Made by a program: the position numbers and the translations under genes. A stretch of DNA of 64,000 nt from Enterobacter quasihormaechei (GTDB lineage Bacteria > Pseudomonadota > Gammaproteobacteria > Enterobacterales > Enterobacteriaceae): the NCBI RefSeq assembly GCF_004331385.1, contig NZ_SJON01000001.1, positions 248,001 through 312,000 on the forward strand. The letters are read 5' to 3'. Of this stretch, positions 19,829-30,076 are shown one piece after another (positions within the stretch are counted from its first letter, which is position 1; each line of letters opens with the position of its first letter). The notes below the pieces were generated by a model. That model saw nothing but the letters and a program-made list of their open reading frames with translations, made no database searches and had not been told where the DNA came from.

Positions 19829-21493
19829 TTATCGGCGAACCGGCGCGCCATTCGCCACGTAATACGCCGCCGTGCTCTTCGCCAGCGGCTCGCGCCCGCG
19901 AATGGCATCAGCAATTTTCTCACCGATCATAATCGTGGTGGCGTTCAGGTTGCCGGTAATAATCTGCGGCATGATCGACGCATCCACCACGCGTAATCCT
20001 TCCAGCCCGTGAACGCGGCCTTCACCGTCAACCACCGCCATCTCGTCATAGCCCATTTTGCAGGTGCCGCACGGATGGAAGGCGGTTTCAGCATGGTTAC
20101 GCACGAACTCGTCCAGCTGTTCGTCGGTCTGGCATTCGACGCCCGGGCTGATTTCACGACCGCGGTATTTGTCCAGCGCCGGCTGGTGCATGATCTCGCG
20201 GGTGATGCGGATCGCGTCGCGGAACTCCTGCCAGTCCTGCTCGTGGGACATATAGTTAAACAGGATCGCCGGATGCTGGTGCGGATCGCGAGATGTAATG
20301 CGCACGTGCCCGCGGCTCGGGGAGCGCATGGAGCCGACGTGGCACTGGAAGCCGTGTTCCTTCACCGCGTTCGAGCCGTTGTAGTTAATCGCTACCGGCA
20401 GGAAGTGGTACTGAATGTTCGGCCACGCGAACTCCTCGCGGCTGCGGATAAACCCGCCCGCTTCGAAGTGGTTGCTCGCACCTACGCCGGTGCCGCCAAA
20501 CAGCCACTCCGCGCCAATCTTCGGCTGGTTCCACCATTGCAGGGCAGGGTAGAGGGAAACCGGCTCCTTACATTCATACTGGAGGTACATCTCCAGGTGA
20601 TCCTGCAAGTTTTCCCCCACGCCGGGTAAATCATGCACCAGCGGGATATCGAACTGCTTCAGCAGCTCAGCGTTGCCCACGCCGGAACGCTGGAGGATCT
20701 GCGGAGACGCAATGGCGCCTGCGCACAGGAGAACTTCTTTATTCGCCGTCGCTTTTGACGGAATGGTGCTTTCGCCTTCCAGCCACTCAACGCCCGCCGC
20801 GCGCTTGCCGTCAAAAATAATGTGATCGGTCATGGCGTGGGTGCGGATGGTCAGGTTAGGACGCGGTTTTGCCTGGTCCAGATAGCCGCGCGCGGTGCTG
20901 GCGCGTCGGCCCTGCGGCGTGACCGTGCGGTCCATCGGGCCAAAGCCTTCCTGCTGGTAGCCGTTGAGATCATCGGTGCGCGGATAGCCCGCCTGCACGC
21001 CTGCTTCCACCATTGCTTCAAACAGCGGGTTCACGCCCGGCTTAGAGGTGGTGACGCTCACCGGACCGTCGCCGCCGTGGTAGTCGTTCGGCCCCACGTC
21101 GCGGGTCTCCGCCTTGCGGTAGTAGGGCAGACAGTTGAGGTAGCTCCAGTGCTCCAGACCCGGTTCTTTCGCCCAGTTGTCCAGATCCATCGCGTTGCCG
21201 CGCACGTAGCACATGCCGTTGATCAGCGACGAGCCGCCCAGCCCTTTTCCGCGTCCGCACTCCATGCGGCGGTTGTTCATGAAAGGCTCTGGCTCAGTTT
21301 CATACGCCCAGTTGTAGCGCTTGCCCTGGAGCGGGAAGGCCAGCGCGGCGGGCATCTGGGTGCGGAAATCAAAGCGGTAGTCCGGCCCGCCCGCCTCAAG
21401 CAGCAGGACGGAGGTGTTCGGATCTTCAGTCAGTCGTGTAGCCAGTACGTTGCCGGCAGAGCCGGCCCCGATAATGATGTAGTCAAATTGCAA
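19829..21493 (-). CDS. betA: Choline dehydrogenase
   Basis: The membrane-associated flavoprotein of the GMC family oxidises choline to betaine aldehyde, first step of glycine betaine synthesis. The product is 554 residues and nearly colinear with E. coli BetA. FAD motif [18 protein letters not shown] is at the N-terminus, [15 protein letters not shown] follows, and the active-site histidine region is HPCGTCKMG. The start is TTG at 21493, with a perfect GGGAGG ahead of it, giving the family N-terminus (M)QFDYIII; an upstream frame exists but is not conserved. It is the last gene of betIBA. Confidence 0.97.
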   Translation of the reverse strand: MQFDYIIIGAGSAGNVLATRLTEDPNTSVLLLEAGGPDYRFDFRTQMPAALAFPLQGKRYNWAYETEPEPFMNNRRMECGRGKGLGGSSLINGMCYVRGNAMDLDNWAKEPGLEHWSYLNCLPYYRKAETRDVGPNDYHGGDGPVSVTTSKPGVNPLFEAMVEAGVQAGYPRTDDLNGYQQEGFGPMDRTVTPQGRRASTARGYLDQAKPRPNLTIRTHAMTDHIIFDGKRAAGVEWLEGESTIPSKATANKEVLLCAGAIASPQILQRSGVGNAELLKQFDIPLVHDLPGVGENLQDHLEMYLQYECKEPVSLYPALQWWNQPKIGAEWLFGGTGVGASNHFEAGGFIRSREEFAWPNIQYHFLPVAINYNGSNAVKEHGFQCHVGSMRSPSRGHVRITSRDPHQHPAILFNYMSHEQDWQEFRDAIRITREIMHQPALDKYRGREISPGVECQTDEQLDEFVRNHAETAFHPCGTCKMGYDEMAVVDGEGRVHGLEGLRVVDASIMPQIITGNLNATTIMIGEKIADAIRGREPLAKSTAAYYVANGAPVRR

Positions 21494-21506
21494 ATAAACC
21501 TCCCGG

Positions 21507-22979
21507 TTAAAATATGGACTGGAATTTACCCATCTCAACCTGGATGGACTTCACCTGGGTGTAGCTCTGAAGCGTCATCACGCCGTTTTCGCGGCCAATG
21601 CCGGAGTGCTTGTAGCCGCCAACCGGCATCTCCGCGGCGGATTCACCCCAGGTGTTGATCCAGCAGATGCCCGCTTCGAGCTGATGAATCGCGCCGTGCG
21701 CGCGGTTCAGATCGGCGGTGACGATGCCCGCCGCCAGACCGTAGTCGGTATCGTTGGCGCGGCGAATGGCTTCTTCATCGCTTTCATAGGTGAGGATGGA
21801 CATCACCGGGCCGAAGATCTCTTCGCGCACGATGGTCATCTCATCGGTGCAGTCGGTGAACACGGTCGGGGCTACCCACGCGCCGTTATCAAACCCGTCG
21901 CCCTTCAGCACGTCGCCGCCACACAGCACGCGCGCGCCTTCTTCTTTACCTTTGGCGATGTAGCGCATCACGCTGTCGCGGTGCGGGAAGCTGACCATCG
22001 GGCCAAAGTTGGTGCTTTCATCGAACAGATCGCCCGCGCGGATGCGGCCCACGCGCTCTACGATTTTCTGTTCAAACGCGGCCTTATATTTTGCAGGCAC
22101 GAACACGCGGGTGCCGTTGGTGCACACCTGTCCGGAACTGAAGAAGTTGGCCATCATGGCGATGTCTGCGGCGAGATCCAGATCCGCATCGTCAAACACT
22201 ATCAGCGGAGATTTGCCGCCCAGCTCCATCGTCACCTCTTTAAGGGACGAGGCTGCGGAGTTAGCCATCACCTTTTTGCCGCTGGCGACGCCGCCGGTGA
22301 AGGAGACTTTGGCAATGCCCGGATGCTCGGTCAGGTACTGGCCGGTTTCCGCGCCCACGCCCGGCAGGACGTTAAACACGCCGTCCGGCAGGCCCGCTTC
22401 GGTGTAGATTTCCGCCAGTTTCAGGGCGGTGAGCGGCGTCACTTCGCTCGGCTTGAAGATCATCGCGTTGCCCGCCGCCAGCGCCGGGGCGGATTTCCAC
22501 AGGGCGATCTGGATCGGGTAGTTCCACGCGCCGATGCCCGCCACCACGCCCAGCGGTTCGCGGCGGGTGTAGACGAATGAGGTGTCGCGCAGCGGGATCT
22601 GGCTGCCTTCCAGCGCCGGGATCAGCCCCGCGTAGTACTCCAGCACGTCCGCGCCGGTGACGATGTCGACGGTCGAGGTTTCAGAAAACGCCTTACCGGT
22701 GTCGAGGGTTTCAAGCTTCGCCAGCGCGTCGTTGCGCTCGCGCAGGATATCAACGGCGCGACGCAGGATGCGCGAGCGCTCCATGGCGGTCATCGCCGCC
22801 CAGATTTTTTGCCCGCGCGTTGCGCTCGCTACGGCGCGGTCCACGTCTTCACGCCCGGCGGCCTGCACGCTCGCCAGAACTTCACCGTTGGCCGGGTTGA
22901 TGGTCTCGAAGGTGCGACCGCTGGTGGCGGATGTATAACCACCATTTATATAAAGCTGCTGTTCTGCCATTCGGGACAT
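21507..22979 (-). CDS. betB: Betaine aldehyde dehydrogenase
   Basis: The cytoplasmic NAD(P)-dependent aldehyde dehydrogenase turns betaine aldehyde into glycine betaine. Its 490 residues match the E. coli enzyme end to end. The catalytic cysteine is Cys286 ([11 protein letters not shown]), the general-base glutamate lies in [11 protein letters not shown], and NAD binding includes [15 protein letters not shown]. It is the middle gene of betIBA, 13 bp from betI and 13 bp from betA. Product accumulates as an osmoprotectant. Confidence 0.97.
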   Translation of the reverse strand: MSRMAEQQLYINGGYTSATSGRTFETINPANGEVLASVQAAGREDVDRAVASATRGQKIWAAMTAMERSRILRRAVDILRERNDALAKLETLDTGKAFSETSTVDIVTGADVLEYYAGLIPALEGSQIPLRDTSFVYTRREPLGVVAGIGAWNYPIQIALWKSAPALAAGNAMIFKPSEVTPLTALKLAEIYTEAGLPDGVFNVLPGVGAETGQYLTEHPGIAKVSFTGGVASGKKVMANSAASSLKEVTMELGGKSPLIVFDDADLDLAADIAMMANFFSSGQVCTNGTRVFVPAKYKAAFEQKIVERVGRIRAGDLFDESTNFGPMVSFPHRDSVMRYIAKGKEEGARVLCGGDVLKGDGFDNGAWVAPTVFTDCTDEMTIVREEIFGPVMSILTYESDEEAIRRANDTDYGLAAGIVTADLNRAHGAIHQLEAGICWINTWGESAAEMPVGGYKHSGIGRENGVMTLQSYTQVKSIQVEMGKFQSIF

Positions 22980-22992
22980 GCTTCCTCCTCGG

Positions 22993-23580
22993 TTATTCGG
23001 TCGGTAAATGCTGGCTGATAAAGTGGCTGGTGAGCGATTGCGCGAGGGTTTTGTCCAGCGGTTTGCCGCTCAGCGCGGCGCGCAGCCACAGCCCGTCAAT
23101 CAGCGCGGCGAGCCCGTAGCCCGCCTCTTCAGCCTGTTCACGCGGCAGCTCGCGGCGGAACTCGTACACCAGGTTTGAGAGCAACCGGCGGCTGCTGACC
23201 TGCTGCAAACGGTAGAGCATCGGCTGATGCATGCTGCTCGCCCAGAAGGCCAGCCAGGCCTTCATCGCCGCGCCGCTGACCTGGGTTTCATCAAAATTGC
23301 CGCCAACAATCGCCTGCAAACGCTGCTCCGCGCTGCCGTTCGGCAGGGCGCGTAAGCGGCTTAATACCGCGTCGCGCAGCTGGCCGGTGATGTCGCGCAT
23401 GGTCGCTTCCAGCAGGCCGTTTTTATCTTTGAAATAGTGGCTGATGATCCCCGTGGACACGCCCGCCCGACGGGCGATCTGCGCGATGGTTGCGTCATGC
23501 ATTCCCACTTCATTAATTGCTTCCAGCGTGGCGTCGATAAGCTGCCTGCGCCGGATCGGCTGCATCCCCACTTTGGGCAT
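22993..23580 (-). CDS. betI: BetI, choline-responsive TetR-family repressor
   Basis: The 195-residue TetR-type repressor has the [24 protein letters not shown] and a C-terminal choline-sensing domain. The ATG at 23580 gives the known N-terminus [12 protein letters not shown]; a start six codons further upstream is less likely. It is the first gene of betIBA and divergent from betT. Its target palindrome lies between the two transcription units. Choline relieves repression, and high salt raises expression. Confidence 0.96.
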   Translation of the reverse strand: MPKVGMQPIRRRQLIDATLEAINEVGMHDATIAQIARRAGVSTGIISHYFKDKNGLLEATMRDITGQLRDAVLSRLRALPNGSAEQRLQAIVGGNFDETQVSGAAMKAWLAFWASSMHQPMLYRLQQVSSRRLLSNLVYEFRRELPREQAEEAGYGLAALIDGLWLRAALSGKPLDKTLAQSLTSHFISQHLPTE

Positions 23581-23626
23581 TTTTGCCACTCCATTCATCA
23601 GCGTTGGTAATCTATTAAAGCGGTTT

Positions 23627-23647
23627 TTGATTGGACGTTCAATATAA
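23627..23647. promoter_or_regulatory. BetI operator
   Basis: ttgattggacgttcaatataa contains the dyad TTGa-ttggacgt-TCAA recognised by BetI in E. coli. It sits in the 128-bp gap between betI and betT, so it can control both directions. Confidence 0.8.
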
Positions 23648-23708
23648 AATGTGTCTTAATTGTTGCGATTTTGGATTTCAATAGTTACAAAAACAGTGGG
23701 GATACTGG

Positions 23709-25742
23709 ATGACAGACCTTTCACAAGACAGAGAAAAAGACAAAATCAACCCGGTCGTTTTTTATACGTCCGCCGGGCTGATTTTGTTGTTTTCCCTGAC
23801 GACCATTTTCTTTAGCGATTTTTCTGCCGAGTGGATTGGCCGCACCCTGAACTGGGTGTCGAAGACCTTCGGCTGGTACTACCTGCTGGCGGCGACGCTC
23901 TATATCGTCTTCGTGGTCTGCATTGCCTGCTCGCGCTTTGGCTCGGTGAAGCTTGGGCCAGAGCAGTCCAAGCCCGAGTTCAGCCTGCTGAGCTGGGCGG
24001 CGATGCTGTTTGCCGCGGGCATCGGCATCGATCTGATGTTCTTCTCGGTGGCCGAACCGGTCACGCAGTATATGCAGCCGCCGGAAGGGGCGGGGCAGAC
24101 GATGGAGGCCGCGCGACAGGCGATGGTCTGGACGCTGTTCCACTACGGCCTGACAGGATGGTCGATGTATGCCCTGATGGGGATGGCGCTCGGATACTTT
24201 AGCTATCGTTATAATTTGCCCCTCACCATCCGCTCCGCGTTGTACCCGATTTTCGGGAAAAGGATTAACGGCCCGATTGGCCACAGCGTCGATATCGCGG
24301 CGGTCATTGGCACCATCTTCGGCATCGCGACGACGCTCGGCATTGGCGTGGTCCAGCTCAACTATGGGCTGAGCGTGCTGTTTGATATCCCGGATTCAAT
24401 GGCGGCGAAAGCGGCACTGATTGCGCTCTCGGTGATTATCGCCACCATTTCGGTGACCTCCGGCGTGGATAAGGGCATCCGCGTGCTCTCTGAGCTAAAC
24501 GTGGCGCTGGCGCTGGGCCTGATCCTGTTCGTGCTGTTTATGGGCGACACGTCGTTCCTGCTCAACGCTCTGGTACTGAACGTGGGGGACTACGTGAACC
24601 GCTTCATGGGCATGACGCTGAACAGCTTCGCCTTTGACCGCCCGGTGGAGTGGATGAACAACTGGACCCTGTTCTTCTGGGCATGGTGGGTCGCATGGTC
24701 GCCGTTTGTCGGCCTGTTCCTGGCGCGTATTTCGCGCGGGCGCACCATTCGTCAGTTTGTGATGGGCACCCTGATCATCCCGTTCACCTTTACCCTGCTG
24801 TGGCTGTCGATTTTCGGCAACAGCGCGCTGCACGAGATCATCCACGGCAACGCAACCTTTGCCCAGGAAGCGATGGCGCATCCGGAGCGCGGCTTCTACA
24901 GCCTGCTGGCGCAGTATCCGGCGTTTACCTTTAGCGCCTCGGTAGCGACCATTACCGGCCTGCTGTTTTACGTCACCTCGGCGGATTCCGGCGCGCTGGT
25001 GCTGGGGAACTTCACCTCGAAGCTGAAGGACATCAACAGCGACGCGCCGAACTGGCTGCGCATCTTCTGGTCCGTCGCCATCGGCCTGCTGACGCTCGGC
25101 ATGCTGATGACCAACGGCATTTCGGCGTTGCAGAACACCACGGTGATCATGGGCCTGCCGTTCAGCTTTGTGATCTTCTTCGTGATGGCCGGGCTGTATA
25201 AATCGCTCAAGGTAGAAGACTACCGCCGCGAAAGCGCCAGCCGCGACACCGCGCCGCGGCCGATGGGCGCCCAGGACCGGCTGAGCTGGAAGAAGCGCCT
25301 GTCGCGCCTGATGAACTACCCGGGCACGCGCTACACCAGCCAGATGATGGAAACCGTCTGCTTCCCGGCGATGGAAGAGGTGGCGCAGGAGCTGAAGCTG
25401 CGCGGTGCGTACGTGGAGCTGAAAAACCTGCCGCCGGAGGAGGGCGAAACCCTGGGGCACCTGGATCTGCTGGTGCACATGGGCGACGAGCAGAACTTTG
25501 TCTATCAGATCTGGCCGCAGCAGTACTCGGTGCCTGGGTTTACCTACCGGGCGCGCAGCGGGAAATCAACCTACTACCGGCTGGAGACGTTCCTGCTGGA
25601 AGGTAGCCAGGGGAATGATTTGATGGATTACAGCAAGGAGCAGGTGATTACGGACATTCTGGACCAGTATGAACGGCACCTGAACTTTATCCATCTGCAC
25701 AGGGAAGCGCCGGGGAATAGCGTGATGTTCCCGGATGTCTAA
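23709..25742 (+). CDS. betT: High-affinity choline:H+ symporter
   Basis: The 677-residue BCCT-family transporter has about 12 membrane helices, and the aromatic substrate motif appears in WTLFFWAWWVAWSPFVGLFLARIS. A cytoplasmic C-terminal domain of about 170 residues (from SLKVEDYRR) is the part that senses osmotic stress in BetT. It brings choline in for BetB/BetA to oxidise. It is transcribed divergently from betIBA and is probably released from BetI repression by choline. REP sequences follow the stop. Confidence 0.96.
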   Translation: MTDLSQDREKDKINPVVFYTSAGLILLFSLTTIFFSDFSAEWIGRTLNWVSKTFGWYYLLAATLYIVFVVCIACSRFGSVKLGPEQSKPEFSLLSWAAMLFAAGIGIDLMFFSVAEPVTQYMQPPEGAGQTMEAARQAMVWTLFHYGLTGWSMYALMGMALGYFSYRYNLPLTIRSALYPIFGKRINGPIGHSVDIAAVIGTIFGIATTLGIGVVQLNYGLSVLFDIPDSMAAKAALIALSVIIATISVTSGVDKGIRVLSELNVALALGLILFVLFMGDTSFLLNALVLNVGDYVNRFMGMTLNSFAFDRPVEWMNNWTLFFWAWWVAWSPFVGLFLARISRGRTIRQFVMGTLIIPFTFTLLWLSIFGNSALHEIIHGNATFAQEAMAHPERGFYSLLAQYPAFTFSASVATITGLLFYVTSADSGALVLGNFTSKLKDINSDAPNWLRIFWSVAIGLLTLGMLMTNGISALQNTTVIMGLPFSFVIFFVMAGLYKSLKVEDYRRESASRDTAPRPMGAQDRLSWKKRLSRLMNYPGTRYTSQMMETVCFPAMEEVAQELKLRGAYVELKNLPPEEGETLGHLDLLVHMGDEQNFVYQIWPQQYSVPGFTYRARSGKSTYYRLETFLLEGSQGNDLMDYSKEQVITDILDQYERHLNFIHLHREAPGNSVMFPDV

Positions 25743-25784
25743 GTAATGACAAACTCCTTTAATTAAAAATCCAGCCATTTTTTT

Positions 25785-25868
25785 GCCGGGTGGCGCTGCG
25801 CTTACCCGGCCTACAAAACTCCAAAACTGCTTTTCCGTAGGCCTGATAAGCGAAGCGCCATCAGGCAC
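25785..25868. repeat. REP-type repeat pair
   Basis: gccgggtggcgctgcgc...cggcctac (25785-25813) faces gtaggcctgataagcgaagcgccatcaggca. The second half is the E. coli style of REP. It lies between betT and the sit promoter. Confidence 0.85.
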
Positions 25869-25888
25869 GCCCTTCATTGACATAACTT

Positions 25889-25908
25889 TAATGATAACCA
25901 TTTTCATT
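25889..25908. promoter_or_regulatory. Fur box upstream of sitA
   Basis: aatgataaccattttcatt resembles the GATAATGATAATCATTATC consensus. Position about 80 bp before sitA fits iron repression of the operon. Confidence 0.7.
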
Positions 25909-25909
25909 T

Positions 25910-25947
25910 AAATATAGCCTGTGCTATACCTTATAGCACGGGCTAAT
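25910..25947. promoter_or_regulatory. MntR-like operator(s) upstream of sitA
   Basis: The dyad atagc-ctgt-gctat inside aaatatagcctgtgctatacc resembles the enterobacterial MntR site, and a second partial copy, atagcacgggcta, follows at 25933-25945. Together with the neighbouring Fur box this suggests dual iron and manganese control. Confidence 0.65.
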
Positions 25948-25984
25948 TTTGCTTTGAATTTAACCACCTCAGGAGACTTCTGCG

Positions 25985-26896
25985 ATGCACCCACTGCAAG
26001 GATTAAAGCGTCTGTTGCTCGGCGCGCTGCTTACGGCTACGACCAGCACGGGCGCGCTGGCGGCTGAAAAGTTCCAGGTCATCACCACCTTTACCGTCAT
26101 CGCGGATATGGCGAAAAACGTGGCGGGGGATGCCGCAGACGTCACCTCCATCACCAAACCGGGCGCTGAAATCCATGAGTACCAGCCGACACCGGGGGAT
26201 ATCAAACGCGCGCAAAAGGCGCAGCTGATCCTGGCGAACGGCATGAATCTGGAGCTGTGGTTCCAGCGTTTTTATCAGCATCTGAACGGCGTGCCGGAGG
26301 TGATTGTCACCCAGGGCATTACGCCGATGGGCATCAGCGAGGGGCCGTACGACGGCAAGCCCAACCCGCACGCGTGGATGTCGCCGGACAATGCGCTGAT
26401 TTACGTCGATAATATCCGCGACGCGCTGGTGAAGTACGACCCGGCGAATGCGCAGACGTATCAGCGCAACGCCGAAGCCTACAAGCAGAAGATCGTCGCG
26501 ACCCTCGAACCGCTGCGCAAGCAGGTAGCGGCTATCCCGGAAGACAAGCGCTGGATGGTGACCAGCGAGGGCGCCTTCTCCTATCTGGCGCGGGATCTGG
26601 GCATGAAGGAACTTTACCTGTGGCCGATCAACGCCGATCGGCAGGGGACGCCGCAGCAGGTGCGCAAGGTGATCGATCTGGTGAAGAAACATCGCATCCC
26701 GGCGGTATTCAGCGAAAGCACGGTTTCCGATAAGCCGGCGCGTCAGGTGGCGCGGGAAACCGGCGCCCAGTACGGCGGCGTGCTGTACGTCGACTCCCTG
26801 AGCGCGGAAAACGGCCCGGTGCCGACCTATATCGACCTGCTGAACGTGACCACCCGCACGCTGGTGCAGGGCATTCGCGACGGCATGAAGGAGTGA
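25985..26896 (+). CDS. sitA: SitA, periplasmic Mn2+/Fe2+-binding protein
   Basis: The 303-residue cluster A-I (ZnuA/PsaA-like) solute-binding protein has a Sec signal peptide cleaved near LAA-EKF (about residue 27). Metal ligands typical of the family are in [11 protein letters not shown] and NPHAWMSP, and later in the [12 protein letters not shown] and YVDSLS regions. It delivers manganese or ferrous iron to SitCD. It is the first gene of the compact operon sitABCD, with Fur- and MntR-like boxes upstream. Confidence 0.95.
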   Translation: MHPLQGLKRLLLGALLTATTSTGALAAEKFQVITTFTVIADMAKNVAGDAADVTSITKPGAEIHEYQPTPGDIKRAQKAQLILANGMNLELWFQRFYQHLNGVPEVIVTQGITPMGISEGPYDGKPNPHAWMSPDNALIYVDNIRDALVKYDPANAQTYQRNAEAYKQKIVATLEPLRKQVAAIPEDKRWMVTSEGAFSYLARDLGMKELYLWPINADRQGTPQQVRKVIDLVKKHRIPAVFSESTVSDKPARQVARETGAQYGGVLYVDSLSAENGPVPTYIDLLNVTTRTLVQGIRDGMKE

Positions 26897-26898
26897 CC

Positions 26899-27705
26899 AT
26901 GCAAAAGGGGATTGTCGTTACGGACGTGACCGTGACCTACCGCAACGGCCACACGGCGCTGCGCAATGCGTCGTTCAGCGTGCCCGGCGGATCGATTGCC
27001 GCGCTGGTGGGGGTCAACGGCTCCGGCAAGTCCACGCTGTTTAAGGCGGTGATGGGTTTTGTGCGGGCGGCGAGCGGCAGCATCACCCTCCATGGGCTGC
27101 CGCCTCACCGGGCGCTACGCCAGAACCTGGTCGCCTACGTGCCGCAGTCGGAAGAGGTCGACTGGTCGTTTCCGGTGCTGGTCGAGGACGTAGTGATGAT
27201 GGGCCGCTACGGGCATATGGGATTTCTGCGGCGGCCTAAAGCGCAGGATCGGCAGATCGTAACCGACGCCCTGAAGCGCGTGGATATGCTCGAGCTGCGC
27301 CATCGGCAGATTGGCGAGCTCTCCGGCGGGCAAAAGAAGCGCGTCTTCCTGGCGCGGGCGATTGCCCAGCAGGGCGAGGTGATCCTGCTCGACGAGCCGT
27401 TTACCGGCGTGGACGTTAAAACCGAAGCCAGAATCATCAGCCTGCTGCGCGAGTTGCGCGATGAGGGCAAAACCATGCTGGTCTCGACCCACAATTTAGG
27501 CTCGGTCACGGAGTTTTGCGATTACACGGTGATGGTCAAAGGCACCGTGCTGGCGAGCGGTCCGACGGAAACCACCTTTACCGCCGAAAACCTTGAGCGC
27601 GCCTTCAGCGGCGTGCTGCGCCACGTGGTGCTCAGCGGCTCGGAAGAACGCATCATCACCGACGACGAGCGGCCCTTCGTCACGCACCGGCAGGAGGCCA
27701 AATGA
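26899..27705 (+). CDS. sitB: SitB, ATP-binding protein of the Mn2+/Fe2+ importer
   Basis: The ABC ATPase of 268 residues has Walker [10 protein letters not shown], the signature [14 protein letters not shown] and Walker [13 protein letters not shown], with a switch histidine in STHNLG. The ATG at 26899 has AAGGAG ahead of it; a GTG two codons earlier, overlapping the sitA stop, is also possible. Its own stop overlaps the sitC start as ATGA, so the genes are translationally coupled. It powers transport through SitC/SitD. Confidence 0.94.
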   Translation: MQKGIVVTDVTVTYRNGHTALRNASFSVPGGSIAALVGVNGSGKSTLFKAVMGFVRAASGSITLHGLPPHRALRQNLVAYVPQSEEVDWSFPVLVEDVVMMGRYGHMGFLRRPKAQDRQIVTDALKRVDMLELRHRQIGELSGGQKKRVFLARAIAQQGEVILLDEPFTGVDVKTEARIISLLRELRDEGKTMLVSTHNLGSVTEFCDYTVMVKGTVLASGPTETTFTAENLERAFSGVLRHVVLSGSEERIITDDERPFVTHRQEAK

Positions 27706-28550
27706 ACGCGCTTCTTGAACCCTTCGGCTATGAGTACATGCTCAACGCGATGTGGGTCTCGGCGATGGTGGGCGGGCTGTGCGCGTTTCTCTCCTGCTAC
27801 CTGATGCTCAAAGGCTGGTCGCTGATCGGCGATGCGCTCTCGCACTCCATCGTGCCGGGCGTGGCGGGGGCTTACATGCTCGGGCTGCCTTTCTCGCTGG
27901 GGGCGTTTTTATCGGGCGGGCTGGCGGCGGGCAGCATGCTGTTTCTCAACCAGCGCAGCCGCCTGAAGGAGGACGCCATCATCGGGCTGATCTTCTCCTC
28001 CTTTTTCGGGCTGGGGCTGTTTATGGTCTCGCTCAACCCGACCTCGGTGAATATTCAGACCATCGTGCTCGGCAATATTCTGGCTATCGCCCCGGAGGAT
28101 ATCGTCCAGCTGGCGATTATCGGCGTGGTGTCGATGGTTATCCTGCTGTTCAAATGGAAAGATCTGATGGTGACCTTTTTTGATGAGAACCACGCCCGCG
28201 CCATCGGCCTGCGCCCGGCGCGCCTGAAGGTTCTGTTCTTCACGCTGCTGGCGGTCTCCACCGTGGCGGCGCTGCAAACCGTCGGCGCGTTTCTGGTGAT
28301 TTGCCTGGTGGTTACGCCCGGCGCAACCGCGTGGCTGCTCACCGACCGCTTCCCGCGCCTGCTGATGATTGCCGTCGCCATTGGCAGCCTCACCAGCTTC
28401 CTCGGCGCGTGGGCCAGTTATTATCTGGACGGTGCCACCGGCGGCATTATTGTGGTCGCCCAGACGCTGCTATTCCTGCTGGCGTTCGTCTTTGCGCCGA
28501 AGCACGGGCTGCTCGCCAGCCGCCGTCGCGCGAAGGAGGCACACCCATGA
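27702..28550 (+). CDS. sitC: SitC, membrane permease of the Mn2+/Fe2+ importer
   Basis: This integral membrane protein of 282 residues belongs to the ABC-3 (ZnuB/MntB-like) family. It has about eight hydrophobic segments and the conserved loop [22 protein letters not shown]. The coupling region near [13 protein letters not shown] contacts SitB. Overlaps of 4 bp with both sitB and sitD show a tightly coupled operon. SitC and SitD are paralogues that form the pore as a heterodimer. Confidence 0.95.
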   Translation: MNALLEPFGYEYMLNAMWVSAMVGGLCAFLSCYLMLKGWSLIGDALSHSIVPGVAGAYMLGLPFSLGAFLSGGLAAGSMLFLNQRSRLKEDAIIGLIFSSFFGLGLFMVSLNPTSVNIQTIVLGNILAIAPEDIVQLAIIGVVSMVILLFKWKDLMVTFFDENHARAIGLRPARLKVLFFTLLAVSTVAALQTVGAFLVICLVVTPGATAWLLTDRFPRLLMIAVAIGSLTSFLGAWASYYLDGATGGIIVVAQTLLFLLAFVFAPKHGLLASRRRAKEAHP

Positions 28551-29386
28551 TGGCGCTGCTCCTTGAACCCTTCCAGTTTGCGTTCATGAATAACGCGCTG
28601 CTGATTTCACTTCTGGTAGCCGTGCCCTGCGCGCTGCTGTCGGTTTTTCTGGTGCTCAAAGGCTGGGCGCTGATGGGCGATGCCATGAGCCACGCGGTGT
28701 TTCCCGGCGTGGTGCTGGCGTGGGTGATGGGCCTGCCGCTGGCGGTGGGTGCATTCGTTGCCGGTCTGTTCTGCGCGATCGCCACCGGCTACCTGAAGGA
28801 CAACAGCCGGATCAAGCAGGATACGGTGATGGGGATTGTCTTTTCCGGGATGTTCGGCGCCGGGCTGATCCTCTATATCGCCGTCAAGCCTGAGGTGCAT
28901 CTCGACCACATTCTGTTCGGCGATATGCTGGGCATTAACGGGATGGACATACTGCAAAGCGGTCTCGTCGCGGGGGTGATCGCGCTGGTGATTGGCCTGA
29001 AGTGGCGCGATTTCCTGCTGTTCTGCTTTGACTATCAGCAGGCGCAGGCGAGCGGCCTGCGCGCCCGATGGCTGCACTACGGCTTACTGTGCATGGTTTC
29101 GCTGACCATCGTGGCGACGCTGAAGGCGGTGGGGATCATTCTGTCGATTTCGCTGCTGATTGCCCCCGGCGCGGTGGCGGTGCTGATCGCCCGACGCTTT
29201 CACATGGCGCTGCTGGTGGCAGTGGCGGTATCAGTACTGGTGTCGGTCAGCGGCGTGTATGCCTCGTTTTATCTCGACAGCGCGCCCGCGCCGACCATCG
29301 TGGTGCTGTTCGCGGTGGTGTTTATCGTGACGTTTGTGGTGACCAGCGTGAAGGCGCGTCGGCAGGAACGTGTGACAGCAGGGTGA
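28547..29386 (+). CDS. sitD: SitD, second membrane permease of the Mn2+/Fe2+ importer
   Basis: The 279-residue ABC-3 permease is paralogous to SitC, with the matching loop ALMGDAMSHAVFPGVVLAWVMG. The ATG at 28547 overlaps the sitC stop (ATGA) and starts the conserved N-terminus [11 protein letters not shown]; an open frame reaching back to 28301 lies inside sitC and is not used. The 3' end overlaps the 3' end of entD on the other strand by 65 bp. Confidence 0.95.
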   Translation: MMALLLEPFQFAFMNNALLISLLVAVPCALLSVFLVLKGWALMGDAMSHAVFPGVVLAWVMGLPLAVGAFVAGLFCAIATGYLKDNSRIKQDTVMGIVFSGMFGAGLILYIAVKPEVHLDHILFGDMLGINGMDILQSGLVAGVIALVIGLKWRDFLLFCFDYQQAQASGLRARWLHYGLLCMVSLTIVATLKAVGIILSISLLIAPGAVAVLIARRFHMALLVAVAVSVLVSVSGVYASFYLDSAPAPTIVVLFAVVFIVTFVVTSVKARRQERVTAG

Positions 29387-30014
29387 TCGCCTGCTCGCCC
29401 TGCTGCTGCCAGTGCAGGGTGAAGGCGGTGCCTTCGTTAAAGCCTGCCAGTTGACGGGTCAACGCCAGCGTGAGCGTCTTATTGTCGAGCAAGGTGACGC
29501 GGGCGCTGTCAAAACCCATATATGCCTGCACCTGGGGAAAGAGGGCCTTGAACAGGCTCTCTTTGGCGCTGAAAACCAGCGTCAGGGCGAGGGCGAACGG
29601 GTATCCCGAGTGGGAAAGCACGCGCTCCTCCTGGGCATCTATAATGCCGTCCTTAATTTCTCTGGCTTCATTTTCGGGCAGGAGGGTTTCGCAGTCGATG
29701 CCGATGAGCGCGTGTCGATCGCTAACCACTACCGCCATGGCCTGGGTGCCGCTGTGGGTGATGCTGCCGGAAATTCCGTCCGACCAGAGCGGTTCCCCGC
29801 TGGGGCCGATAGCGGGAACGGTGTGGTCAGGCAAGGCGTGCGCGGCGGCGATGCGTCCTGCCAGATGGTCAGCCTTGCGTTTACGTCCGGCATCAGCGAG
29901 CTGGGCGTGATGGGGAAGCCAGAGGAGATCGGCGTCGGTGAAGGTGGCGGGGGCGAAGGTGATGCGGTGGAGGATGAGGCCGGCGAGAGAAAATGTGCTG
30001 TGGGTGGTGTGCAT
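29322..30014 (-). CDS. entD: EntD, enterobactin synthase phosphopantetheinyl transferase
   Basis: The 230-residue Sfp-type enzyme attaches phosphopantetheine from CoA to the carrier domains of EntB and EntF. Key segments are the Mg-binding IGIDCETLLPE and FSAKESLFKAL, with the upstream SGSITHSGTQAMAVV. The start at 30014 (MHTTHSTF) is preferred to an in-frame alternative at 30029. It is convergent with sitD, with a 65-bp overlap, and lies next to fepA on the same strand. Iron-repressed expression through the fepA/fes Fur region is likely. Confidence 0.95.
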   Translation of the reverse strand: MHTTHSTFSLAGLILHRITFAPATFTDADLLWLPHHAQLADAGRKRKADHLAGRIAAAHALPDHTVPAIGPSGEPLWSDGISGSITHSGTQAMAVVVSDRHALIGIDCETLLPENEAREIKDGIIDAQEERVLSHSGYPFALALTLVFSAKESLFKALFPQVQAYMGFDSARVTLLDNKTLTLALTRQLAGFNEGTAFTLHWQQQGEQAITLLSHVPADAPSRWSPQTSR

Positions 30015-30020
30015 GGTTTT

Positions 30021-30059
30021 TCCCCTCACCCTGACCCTCTCCCCGGAGGGGAGAGGGAA
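30021..30059. repeat. Inverted repeat of the ccctcaccctgaccctctcccc family
   Basis: tcccctcaccctgaccctct and its inverse ggaggggagaggga form a hairpin between fepA and entD. It may attenuate fepA-entD read-through. Confidence 0.75.
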
Positions 30060-30076
30060 GGATTGACTTCAGTGCC

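Noticed and set aside
24495-25478. 327-codon minus-strand frame opposite betT
   Set aside because: It is a His/Gln/Arg-rich shadow frame with no start signal, while betT is certain.
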